Below, piece after piece: positions 38,541-46,604 of a stretch of 64,000 nucleotides of DNA (the first letter of the stretch is position 1; each line of letters opens with the position of its first letter). The notes under the pieces were generated by a model. The model worked only from the letters and a program-made list of their open reading frames with translations. It was not told the origin of the DNA and did no database searches. A program made the translations under genes and the position numbers. Origin of the DNA: Dermatophilus congolensis (GTDB taxonomy: Bacteria > Actinomycetota > Actinomycetes > Actinomycetales > Dermatophilaceae); assembly GCF_900447215.1 (NCBI RefSeq), contig NZ_UFYA01000001.1:2542001-2606000 (forward strand). The letters are read 5' to 3'.

Positions 38541-39009
38541 CATTATTTGCGCAAAAATAAATGCGTGTTGATGTTGAATCATCAGATTCACGTGTTTTGG
38601 CGATAGATATCCGTCACTAAAGAACAAGAAAAAAAGGGAAAACGCCCAGATCACAACGGTATTCTCGGCAGTAGTAGAGAAGAAGAAATGACAGGGTCAG
38701 GTAGCTGCCAAGGCGTTACAGGTTCATGCAAACTTTTTTCCGCGCCCCGTTGCATACCGTCGCCAAGCTCGACACAATAAATGCAGCGCTCCCTTCGGGT
38801 CGTAGCGCGGCGCACCAGCTCCTCCCCCCCGGGGCTAGGCGCGTTCCTTGGTGAGTCCCCGCTGTCCCCCCAGCGGGGACTCACCCATTTACCGGGAAAA
38901 TCACCGCAAAACCGCCGCCTATCCACAACACCCCACCTACCCGCCCCACAGTCCACAAACCCCATCCAACCAACGCCACTGACCACCCTCATACCGACAC
39001 GATGACGAC
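38541..39009. other. Intergenic region upstream of the Tad pilus cluster
   Basis: No gene is supported. It contains an A/T-richer stretch (38545-38650) that could hold promoters, and the perfect hairpin at 38851-38884. The bases from 38900 lead into the ssd-like gene. Confidence 0.5.
38851..38884. terminator. 14-bp perfect hairpin upstream of the ssd-like gene
   Basis: GTGAGTCCCCGCTG pairs exactly with CAGCGGGGACTCAC around TCCCCC. No T run follows; it may be a terminator or a protein-binding palindrome. Confidence 0.5.
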
Positions 39010-39768
39010 ATGAGCGGAAAAGCACCCACCATCGCCTTCACCGGCGCCTCCGGCGGCCTCGGCACCTCATGCCTCCTCGCCGCCACCGCCGTCGCCGCTT
39101 CCGCCGCCGGATACCGCGTCGCCTGCATCGACCGCGACACAGCAGGAGGCGGTCTAGACACCATCTTCGGGCTCGACCACCTCCCCGGTGCACGCTGGCC
39201 CGACCTGCTTGGCGCACATGGCCACCTACCCGCCGACCTCCTCATGCGCGAACTGCCCAACGAAAAAAACATCTGGGTGCTCTCCCACTCCAACAACCTC
39301 ATCACCGACATCCCAGAGGAAGCCGACCACACCACCCTCGAAGCACTCACCACCGGAACCGATCTCGTCCTCATCGACGCTGGTCGCCCCCGCCCAGCAC
39401 CCCCTGCCGACGACACCACCCCCCACGCCACCACCCTTGACCCCCGCCCCTGGCACGGAGCCGACCACATCGTCCTCCTCGTCGGCCACAGCCCTCAATC
39501 CCTCGCCGCAGCAACAGCCATCACCAACACCGCCCCCGAAACCGGCCCCACCTGGTGGCTAGCCCAACGCACCCCCAAAGGGGCCACCCACCTACCCGAA
39601 ACCATCCAATCCACCCTCGGCCTGGCCCTAGCTGCCCGCGTCACCGACGACCCCCGCTGCCACCGCGACCTCCTCCACGGCGAACCACCAGGACAACGCG
39701 GACACCTCGCCAAAGCAGCAAACCAACTCCTGAGCACCCTTCTCACCCAAGGACACCCAGCCGCATGA
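39010..39768 (+). CDS. Septum-site-determining-like (Ssd/TadZ-CpaE-type) ATPase
   Basis: This 252-residue ParA/MinD-superfamily protein heads the Tad cluster. The deviant Walker A region reads TGASGGLGTS (about 11-20), where the Lys pair of active ParA proteins is missing. VACIDRDTAGGGLD (about 38) and LVLIDAGR follow. In mycobacteria and relatives Ssd at this position influences septation, and TadZ/CpaE places the pilus machine. ATPase activity is doubtful. It overlaps tadA by 4 bp. Confidence 0.8.
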   Translation: MSGKAPTIAFTGASGGLGTSCLLAATAVAASAAGYRVACIDRDTAGGGLDTIFGLDHLPGARWPDLLGAHGHLPADLLMRELPNEKNIWVLSHSNNLITDIPEEADHTTLEALTTGTDLVLIDAGRPRPAPPADDTTPHATTLDPRPWHGADHIVLLVGHSPQSLAAATAITNTAPETGPTWWLAQRTPKGATHLPETIQSTLGLALAARVTDDPRCHRDLLHGEPPGQRGHLAKAANQLLSTLLTQGHPAA

Positions 39769-41075
39769 GCGCCCCCACCACATCCACCAGCATCTGGAAC
39801 CACATCCGTGCCGGCCGGGGGCCCACGGCCGCACGCGTCGACGCCGTCGCCCACGACGAAAGCCGCCTGCTAGGAGAACAAGGCGCTGCCCACGCCCGAG
39901 ACGCTCTACGGGCCGCCACCCTCGGACTTGGTCCCCTCGAGCCCCTCCTGACCACCCCCGGCGTCACCGACATCCTCGTCAACGGCACCGACACCGTATG
40001 GATTGACCGAGGAAACGGCCTCGAAACCACCGAGATAGAGATCGGCGACCCTGACGCAGTCCGCCGACTGGCAGTGCGCCTTGCTGGACTAGCCGACCGC
40101 CGCCTCGACGAAGCCAGCCCATACGTCGATGGCCTCCTGCCCGGCGGAATCCGACTCCACGCCGTCCTACCTCCCCTCGTCGACTCCGCCGCACACATCA
40201 GCCTGCGCATCCCCCGCGCCGACGTCGTCTCTCTTGAACGCCTCGTAGCCCTCGGATCTATGCCGCCTGAATGGGCCGACATCCTGCGCGCCATCGTTGC
40301 TGCCCGCTGCTCCTTCGTCGTTTCCGGCGGCACCGGCACCGGAAAAACAACCATCCTCGCCTCACTCCTGGCCCAAGCCCGGCCCGACGAACGCATCCTC
40401 GTCGTCGAAGACGTCCGTGAACTAGCCGTCCATCACCCCCACGTCGTACGCATGCAAGCCCGCCCAGCCAACGTCGAAGGTGCCGGCGCCGTCGACATGG
40501 TCGCCCTCGTCCGTCAATCCCTGCGCATGCGCCCCGACCGCCTCGTCGTCGGTGAAGTTCGCGGCGCCGAAGTCCGTGAAATGCTCACCGCACTCAATAC
40601 TGGGCACGAAGGAGGCAGTGGCACCATCCACGCCAACAGCGCCCACGACGTCATCACCCGCTTCGAAGCACTCGGCGCACTTGCCGGAATGACCCCAGCT
40701 GCCGTCCGCGCCCAACTCGGATCAGCCCTGTCCGTTGTCATTCACCTACGCCGCACACCTACCCACCGCATTGTTGAAAGCATCGGCCTCCTCCACGCCG
40801 AAAATGACGAACTCCACGTCCGCACTGCGCTACGTAACCCACACCTGGGCGACACCTCCAATCAACACCACACCCCCCACACACCTCGCGGAGCCCAAGA
40901 ACCAGGTTGGACCCTCCTGCAAGAACTTCTTGCCGAGCACCTCACCCCTGCACCGTCACCTGAGACACCCGCCACTCACACACCCCCCACCCCGGCAGTG
41001 CCCACCTCACGACCCCAACGTCCAACCCCAGCAATACCCCTCACCAACCCCACCTGGCTCAGGAGAACCCCATGA
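39765..41075 (+). CDS. tadA: TadA/CpaF pilus assembly ATPase
   Basis: The 436-residue secretion ATPase powers Flp/Tad pilus assembly. ATG at 39765 lies in the stop of the upstream gene. Features: the GVTDILVNG block (about 66), Walker A SGGTGTGKTT (about 188), VEDVREL (Asp box, about 215), GEVRGAEVREMLTALNTGHEGGSGTIHANS (about 262). The C-terminal 60 residues are Pro/Thr-rich. It overlaps tadB by 4 bp. Confidence 0.93.
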   Translation: MSAPTTSTSIWNHIRAGRGPTAARVDAVAHDESRLLGEQGAAHARDALRAATLGLGPLEPLLTTPGVTDILVNGTDTVWIDRGNGLETTEIEIGDPDAVRRLAVRLAGLADRRLDEASPYVDGLLPGGIRLHAVLPPLVDSAAHISLRIPRADVVSLERLVALGSMPPEWADILRAIVAARCSFVVSGGTGTGKTTILASLLAQARPDERILVVEDVRELAVHHPHVVRMQARPANVEGAGAVDMVALVRQSLRMRPDRLVVGEVRGAEVREMLTALNTGHEGGSGTIHANSAHDVITRFEALGALAGMTPAAVRAQLGSALSVVIHLRRTPTHRIVESIGLLHAENDELHVRTALRNPHLGDTSNQHHTPHTPRGAQEPGWTLLQELLAEHLTPAPSPETPATHTPPTPAVPTSRPQRPTPAIPLTNPTWLRRTP

Positions 41076-41779
41076 TCTCTGCCTGGATACCCGCGCTGCT
41101 CGCCGGAACAGCCATCACCCTCTGGCCCACCCAACATCCCACCAACACCCACCCAAACCACATCCCTACCTCGCCGCGACACGCTTTCACCGCCTGGAAA
41201 AAGCAACGCCACCGAGACAGCCACACCGGAATCGAAAAAGATCTCCTCAACGTTGTTGAAGCACTCAGCGGAGCCCTCCGCGCAGGACTACCACCAGCAG
41301 CAGCCCTCGCACTGGCCAGAGAAGGTATCACCGGCAAACTTGGTGACGCCCTGACCACCGTCGAACACCGCGCACGTATGGGAGAAGGCCTCGCCGCAGG
41401 CTGGAGCGAAGCCGCACGCCGCATCAACAACCCCGAACTAGCACTCCTAGCCCGAGCCTGGTCTCTCTCCGAAGAAACAGGAACCCCCCTGGCAGAGGCA
41501 GCTCACACCGCTACCCGAGTGCTGCGCGACCGCCGCGACCAACGTGAACGCACACGCTCAGCCATCGCCGGCGCCAAAGCCACCATGACACTTCTTACTC
41601 TCCTACCCGCAACAGGACCCCTGCTAGGCCTACTCCTGGGCGTGGATCTTCTCCACGTCTACAGCACCACTCCCCTCGTCTGGGCAGCTCTGGCAGCTGG
41701 CATCATCCTCATCCTTATCGGCCGCACCTGGGTCAACCACCTCATCACCCACACGCTTGCAGGACCGGTACTCACATGA
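41072..41779 (+). CDS. tadB: TadB-type inner membrane platform protein
   Basis: The 235-residue protein has a T2SSF domain: KDLLNVVEALSGALRAGLPPAAAL (about 53), AWSLSEETGTPLAEA (about 128), and two C-terminal membrane segments. One more hydrophobic segment is at the N-terminus. With TadC it forms the membrane platform of the pilus. It overlaps both neighbours by 4 bp. Confidence 0.88.
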   Translation: MISAWIPALLAGTAITLWPTQHPTNTHPNHIPTSPRHAFTAWKKQRHRDSHTGIEKDLLNVVEALSGALRAGLPPAAALALAREGITGKLGDALTTVEHRARMGEGLAAGWSEAARRINNPELALLARAWSLSEETGTPLAEAAHTATRVLRDRRDQRERTRSAIAGAKATMTLLTLLPATGPLLGLLLGVDLLHVYSTTPLVWAALAAGIILILIGRTWVNHLITHTLAGPVLT

Positions 41780-42327
41780 CCCTCGTCATCGCCACCCTCA
41801 CTGCCCTAGCCCTCCTGGCCTGGCCCACCCACAACCGCCACCTACAAGCGCTCGCACGCCACACCCAGACCACCCAGAACACAGCACCCCCCGTTAGAGC
41901 CGACGCACTCGCAGGCACTGTCATGCTCCTTGCCATGACTCTACGCAGCGGCAAAGGAGTCATCGAATCCCTCGAAGCGGTCGGCACCAGACAACACGAT
42001 GCGATTGGTGCTCACTTACTCTCTGTGGCTTCAGCTCTCCGTTGGGGAGTACCTGATCGCGAAGCGTGGGCAGCGCTGCCTGAGGCATGGACTCCCGTTG
42101 CTCGCGCTTTCCTCCTGGCTCGCCGCGCAGGCGTCGCCCCGGCAGACCTTCTCTTGCGCGTTGCCGACGACCTTCGACAAGCCGAGCAAGCCCGCCTAGA
42201 ACTAGCCACCGCCAAACTCGCAGTCCGAGTTGTTCTCCCCTTGGGGCTTGCCTTTCTCCCAGCCTTCATCCTCACCACGGTCGTCCCCATCGTCATCGCC
42301 ATCACCGGAGACGTCCTCAGCCATTAA
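41776..42327 (+). CDS. tadC: TadC-type inner membrane platform protein
   Basis: The 183-residue protein has a T2SSF domain: LAMTLRSGKGVIESLEAVG (about 55), PEAWTPVARAFLLARRAGVAPADLLLRVADDLR (about 100), and a C-terminal membrane pair (VRVVLPLGLAFLPAFILTTVVPIV). It is short for TadC, as in other actinobacterial clusters. The ATG start overlaps tadB. Confidence 0.87.
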   Translation: MTLVIATLTALALLAWPTHNRHLQALARHTQTTQNTAPPVRADALAGTVMLLAMTLRSGKGVIESLEAVGTRQHDAIGAHLLSVASALRWGVPDREAWAALPEAWTPVARAFLLARRAGVAPADLLLRVADDLRQAEQARLELATAKLAVRVVLPLGLAFLPAFILTTVVPIVIAITGDVLSH

Positions 42328-42494
42328 GGCTCTCCAGCGCCTTCGGATGTGCACAACCCGCCCCGCTATCCCCAGAGACAGCTAAGCCCAGCATTCCGAC
42401 GCCCCGCGCAACCAACCATGGACTTTGTGCCCTTCGAGTTGGGCACAAGAAAATTCCGCGGCCACCGCCGCGCAACCCACATCAGGAGAACACC

Positions 42495-42767
42495 ATGACC
42501 CTCGCATCTGCCGAGACCACCACAATCCGCTCCCGTCTCGACCAAGCCATGGCTACTAGCGCTGCCACGGTCACTACCTATGTCCATTGCGCCGTCGAAC
42601 GCTTCCGCAACCGCGATGACGCAGGCATGACCACCGCTGAATACGCTGTCGGCATCCTCGCTGCCGTTGCATTCGCCGGTGTTCTCCTGGCCATCGTCAA
42701 GTCCGGAACTATCCAGGCAGAGCTACAGAAAGTAATTACCGGCGCTATCAAATCCAAGGGCAAGTGA
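42495..42767 (+). CDS. Flp-type pilin (DUF4244)
   Basis: The 90-residue protein has a polar leader, then a prepilin site AGMTTAEYAVG (about 44), where cleavage before the Met leaves Glu at position 5, and a hydrophobic helix (about 50-68). This is the DUF4244/Flp pattern and it probably forms the pilus shaft. ATG at 42495 follows AGGAG by six bases. A 167-bp gap after tadC may allow separate, higher expression. Confidence 0.85.
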   Translation: MTLASAETTTIRSRLDQAMATSAATVTTYVHCAVERFRNRDDAGMTTAEYAVGILAAVAFAGVLLAIVKSGTIQAELQKVITGAIKSKGK

Positions 42768-42775
42768 ATTAACCG

Positions 42776-43207
42776 ATGAAAAGCACCGCGCAGGACCTCA
42801 ACCACACAAATCGACGCGATGCTGGCTACAGCACCGCTGAACTGGCTCTGGCCACACCCGCCGTGATGATTCTCGTTACCGTGGTTGCGGTCCTGCTCGG
42901 TGTTCTTATGGATCAGGTGCGATGCATTGATGCCGCCCGTTCTGGCGCGCGTGCTCTGGCACGTGGCGACAACGCAGCTGTGGCTGTGCGGCTAGCTGAA
43001 CAAACCGCGCCGACGGGATCTCGTATCAGTGTTGCGCGAGGCAAAGAAATGCGGGTGACTGTTACTGCTCCCGCTCGTGTTGCATGGGTTCAGCAGCTTC
43101 ATGCTGGTGCTAGCGCCAGCGCTCCAGATGAATCGGTAGGTATTTCTGGTCGTCGTCTCGGCTCGGTAGTTCTTCCTACTGATATTTCGTGGCTGGGTCA
43201 GGTGTGA
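42776..43207 (+). CDS. TadE-like minor pilin
   Basis: The 143-residue protein carries a prepilin-like site GYSTAELALATPAVM (about 17), with Glu at position 5 after the Gly-Tyr junction, and a long hydrophobic helix. DQVRCIDAARSGARALARGD (about 46) is the conserved TadE block. It starts 9 bp after the pilin gene and ends at the start of the TadG-like gene. Confidence 0.82.
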   Translation: MKSTAQDLNHTNRRDAGYSTAELALATPAVMILVTVVAVLLGVLMDQVRCIDAARSGARALARGDNAAVAVRLAEQTAPTGSRISVARGKEMRVTVTAPARVAWVQQLHAGASASAPDESVGISGRRLGSVVLPTDISWLGQV

Positions 43208-43600
43208 ATTCGATGCTGACTCAATCGTTGAGGAAAGCTGCTGTTGATGCACGAGACCGTGGCTCAGGCACCGTTCTCGTCCTTGGGATTGTTGGACTAG
43301 TTATCACGGTTTTTTTTGGCTTGGATGATGGTCGGCGCTGCCGTCATTGCTTCGCATCGTGCGACTGCAGCTGCAGATCTTGCTGCTGTAGGGGCGGCTA
43401 AGTCTCTTGTTCTTGGTGGTTCTGGAGCCGATGCATGCCGTCGAGGTCGCAGTATTGCTCAGAAGAATGATGCGCGTCTGTCTTCCTGCCGGGTGAGTGG
43501 GAAAGAGGTGGCGGTGACAGCTGTCGTTAACTTGTCTGGTTCATTGCCGCATTTTGGTTTTTATCAGGCTCGAGCTGAAGCGCGGGCAGGCGTTCGCTGA
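43204..43600 (+). pseudogene. TadG-like pilus protein, frameshifted at a run of eight T
   Basis: The gene starts at GTG 43204 or ATG 43213 and reads RDRGSGTVLVLGIVGLVITVF, the membrane start of the TadE/G-like proteins that follow TadE in actinobacteria. At T8 (43310-43317) the frame goes off into a Cys-rich tail (stop about 43401). With seven T it would read TVFLAWMMVGAAVIASHRATAAADLAAVGAAK, the expected continuation, to 43600. Restored length is about 131 residues. This is a real +1 indel, a slippage-controlled gene, or a homopolymer error. Confidence 0.82.
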
Positions 43601-44143
43601 GCTGGAGCCGGGGATGGATTGTAGTTGGTGGGGACGTTTGAGCCAGATGTTTTCTTTGTGAGACGAGAGAGAAGCTGCTGAGGCAGCGAATGTGGGTGGT
43701 GTTTTGGGGTGCGATTTTGGTGGCCGCTTGGTGCTGTCGGCTACCGAATCGTAAACTTCGTTGGTCGTCGTGTCTGGTGGTGCTGGTCGTCGCCGGTGGC
43801 CAGTTGGTCTGTTTACGTTGGAATTCCAACGTTGCGGCAGTGTGTGGAGCGTGTGTTTTTTCTCATTCGTTCGTGCGGTGTCGAGTGTATGACCGTTCGA
43901 CGGCTATTGATTTGAGTGGTCAAGCCTCTGTGCCACTCCCGCTTCGTGATGAGGGAGTTCTCCTCGTGCCTGTCGGGCTGTTTTTGTGGCCGGGCGTAGG
44001 GCTGCGACTGGTGTGCGCAGAGCCGCGACTGGTGTTTCGGCTGTTGCTTTCCGTCGATGCCCGTAGGTGGCCGGGTGCAGGAGACCGTGTCGCGAAGGCA
44101 CAGACTGCGGTTTGCGCAGTGCATCAGGAGTCTCTTTTCAGGT
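43601..44143. other. Intergenic region after the Tad cluster, no supported gene
   Basis: An open frame at 43690-44166 (158 codons) has a hydrophobic, Trp/Cys-rich start but no family resemblance and overlaps the next gene, so it is not called. The region contains a perfect 18-bp palindrome (43815-43832) and a partial direct repeat of CGACTGGTGT at about 44005 and 44028. Confidence 0.5.
43815..43832. promoter_or_regulatory. Perfect 18-bp palindrome
   Basis: ACGTTGGAATTCCAACGT is its own reverse complement. It is about 310 bp upstream of the GAF-ANTAR gene and could be an operator. There is no further support. Confidence 0.4.
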
Positions 44144-44854
44144 ATGGGCACTTTCGATTTCGCTGAGTTTGCGTTGGAACTTTCGTCGGCGGACGGCACA
44201 AGAGGGGCGTTGCGCACCGCTTTGGAGACGATCCGGGAGGTCGTTGAAGCTGAGCGTGGTGGCGCAATGTTGGTTGTTAAACGTCATGTAGAGGCTGCGG
44301 AGGCTGATGATGAGTTGGCTTCTCAGGCTGATCGGTTGCAGTTGGATTTGGAATCGGGGCCGTGTTTAGAGGCCATCGGTGATGAGGCTGTGTATTTGAT
44401 TGTCGATACGTTGACGGACCCGCGGTGGGAGCCTTGGTGTCGCGGGTTGGCGCAGTTGGGTATCCGAAGCGTGTTGTCGCTGCGGTTGGCGACGTTGAAT
44501 GGAACTTTGGGAGCGCTGAATCTCTATCACTCGGTTCCTGGTGCTTTTGGGGAGTCTCATGGTGTAGTCGGGGCAAGGTTGGCCTCGCAAGCTTCGGTTG
44601 CGATTGCTGCGACGAAAACGGAGGAGGGGCTTCGTGAGGCGATGGCTGGGCGGCATGTGATCGGTTTAGCCCAGGGCATTTTGATGGAGAGGTTTGGGCT
44701 GGATGAGGAAGCCGCTTTTTCGGTGCTTCGGAGGTATTCACAGGATCTGAATTTGAAGTTGCGGGTGGTGGCGCAGGAATTGGTTAAGAGCAGGGCATTG
44801 CCGTCGTTGGATGCGCAGGGGCGTCATCGTCCGACGGAGGGAGGTCGTGCATGA
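44144..44854 (+). CDS. GAF-ANTAR domain regulator
   Basis: The frame is open from 44057; ATG at 44144 (MGTFDFAEFALEL) gives 236 residues and the family start. A GAF sensor domain covers about 20-160 (SGPCLEAIGD, LSLRLATLNGTLGALNLY). An ANTAR domain covers about 170-225 (AMAGRHVIGLAQGILMERFGL, EEAAFSVLRRYSQDLNLKLRVVA). ANTAR proteins bind paired hexaloop hairpins in leader RNAs and block termination. The ligand of the GAF domain is unknown. Confidence 0.9.
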   Translation: MGTFDFAEFALELSSADGTRGALRTALETIREVVEAERGGAMLVVKRHVEAAEADDELASQADRLQLDLESGPCLEAIGDEAVYLIVDTLTDPRWEPWCRGLAQLGIRSVLSLRLATLNGTLGALNLYHSVPGAFGESHGVVGARLASQASVAIAATKTEEGLREAMAGRHVIGLAQGILMERFGLDEEAAFSVLRRYSQDLNLKLRVVAQELVKSRALPSLDAQGRHRPTEGGRA

Positions 44855-44895
44855 GTGGTAGGTGAGGGTGCGGTGAGCCGTGGTGAACTGTGTGC

Positions 44896-46401
44896 ATGAG
44901 TTTTGTTCCGCCGGTTGTCGTTCCTGAGTTGGTTGCTGCTTTGCGCGCTGATTTGTTGGCGTGTGATTTCACGGTTGAGGGCGTGGAGTCATATTTGGGG
45001 ACAGTGGCTTCGGCTGCGTTGCGGCGTGGTGAGGTGTTGCCTGCGGAGTTGAAGACTCGTGAATGTGGTGGCGCCACGGGTGTGGTGGTGCGGTTGTTTA
45101 CGTTGGGTTTGGAGGTGGATTTCGCAGAGGTTGACGCTGCTCTTCCTTCTGTTGGTGGGGATGGCTTGCTTCGGTTGGGGTTGGTGCGTCGTGCGGGTGC
45201 GGCGTTGCAGGCAGGGGTGGATCTTCGTCCGTATGGCGATGAGGAGAATGTGTGGTGGGTGGTTTCGGATGTGACTGGTGCTTTTGGGTCCGGGCCGTTG
45301 GCTACGGATCATGTGGTGGGTGTTGGTGGCGCGTCGGTGACGTTGGCGCAGTGGACGTCGCGTCCGCGAGTTGGTCGTGCTTTGGATTTGGGTACGGGTA
45401 GTGGGGTGCAGGCGTTGCATTTGGGTGCGCATGCCGATGAGGTGGTGGTGACGGATGTGTCGGAGCGGGCGTTGGCGTTTGCGCGTTTTACGGCGGCGTT
45501 GGCTGGTGTGGAGTGGGATGTGCGTTGTGGTTCGTTGTTTGAGCCGGTGGCGGGTGAGCGGTTCGATTTGGTGGTGTGTAATCCGCCGTATGTGATTACG
45601 CCGCGGGTGGCTGGGGTGCCGGTATTTGAGTATCGGGATGGTGGTTTGGCGGGGGATTCGGTGATGAAGACATTGGTGGGGCAGGTTGGTGAGTTTTTGA
45701 ATCCGGGTGGGGTTGCTCATTTCATTGGGAATTGGGAGATTTCGCAAGGTCAGGTGTGGTCGGATCGGTTGCAGGAGTGGTTGGCTGGGACGGGGTTGGA
45801 TGCGTGGGTGGTGCAGAGAGATGTGCAGGATCCGGCGGAGTATGCCTCAACGTGGGCGCGTGATGGTGGGTTTGTTCCCGGTTCGTATCAATATGAGTCG
45901 TTGTATTCAGCGTGGTTGGAAGATTTTGCTCAGCGTGGCGTGGAGGGGATTGGTTTTGGGGTGGTGATGTTGGCTCGTCCTGTGGGTGAGCGTGAGCCAT
46001 TCCGGGATTTGATGGAGGTGCGTGGGCCTGTGTCGTTGCCGATGGGGGAGTCGGTGCGGGATGGTTTGGCAGTCCGGGCGCGTTTGGCGGAGTTGGATGA
46101 TGAGGCTTTGTTGGAGGTGCGTTTGAAGGTTGCTGGCGATGTGACGATTGAGAAGCATATGTTGCCTGGGTGTGGTGATCCTGCGGCGATTGTGGTGCGT
46201 CAGGGAGGATCGTTGCGTCGTGCGTTGGGTGTCTCGCCACAAGTGTGCGCGGTGGTGGACGTGGCTGATGGTGATTTGACGTTGCGGCAGTCAGTGGTAG
46301 CGATTGCGGCTTTGATGGATGAGTCTGTGGAACAGGTGTGTGCTGAGGCGTTGCCGGTGGTGCGTGAGCTTGTGGCAGGTGGTTTTCTGCGTCTGTCTTG
46401 A
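44896..46401 (+). CDS. Class I SAM-dependent methyltransferase (DUF7059-type N-domain)
   Basis: The protein is about 501 residues. An N-terminal helical domain (about 1-130) precedes a Rossmann methyltransferase: motif I ALDLGTGSGVQAL (about 160), VVTDVSERAL, and the NPPY motif in DLVVCNPPYVI (about 228), which is typical of enzymes that methylate nitrogen in nucleic acids or the Gln of release factors. A C-terminal winged-helix-like part follows. The same layout sits upstream of topA in many actinobacteria. ATG at 44896 is preferred to GTG at 44890. Confidence 0.85.
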   Translation: MSFVPPVVVPELVAALRADLLACDFTVEGVESYLGTVASAALRRGEVLPAELKTRECGGATGVVVRLFTLGLEVDFAEVDAALPSVGGDGLLRLGLVRRAGAALQAGVDLRPYGDEENVWWVVSDVTGAFGSGPLATDHVVGVGGASVTLAQWTSRPRVGRALDLGTGSGVQALHLGAHADEVVVTDVSERALAFARFTAALAGVEWDVRCGSLFEPVAGERFDLVVCNPPYVITPRVAGVPVFEYRDGGLAGDSVMKTLVGQVGEFLNPGGVAHFIGNWEISQGQVWSDRLQEWLAGTGLDAWVVQRDVQDPAEYASTWARDGGFVPGSYQYESLYSAWLEDFAQRGVEGIGFGVVMLARPVGEREPFRDLMEVRGPVSLPMGESVRDGLAVRARLAELDDEALLEVRLKVAGDVTIEKHMLPGCGDPAAIVVRQGGSLRRALGVSPQVCAVVDVADGDLTLRQSVVAIAALMDESVEQVCAEALPVVRELVAGGFLRLS

Positions 46402-46604
46402 CGTGTTTGTGCGGTGTATGCGCTCTACTGTGAGTGCAGTTGTGTGGTTTGTGAGCGTGTCGCCGCAGTGTCTGCGGGGGTGCGAAGGCGTTACGGTCGT
46501 TGCGCGTTGACTAGTCGTGGCGTTGTTTCGTCCGGGGGCGCGTGTGTTTGTGAGAAGACCTGAAGTGTTCGTGAGAAGTTTCTGCGGGAAGTGGGAAGTG
46601 GATC

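Noticed and set aside
43690-44166. 158-codon frame with a hydrophobic start between the Tad cluster and the ANTAR gene
   Set aside because: No recognisable domain, a Cys/Trp-rich composition, and overlap with the start of the GAF-ANTAR gene.
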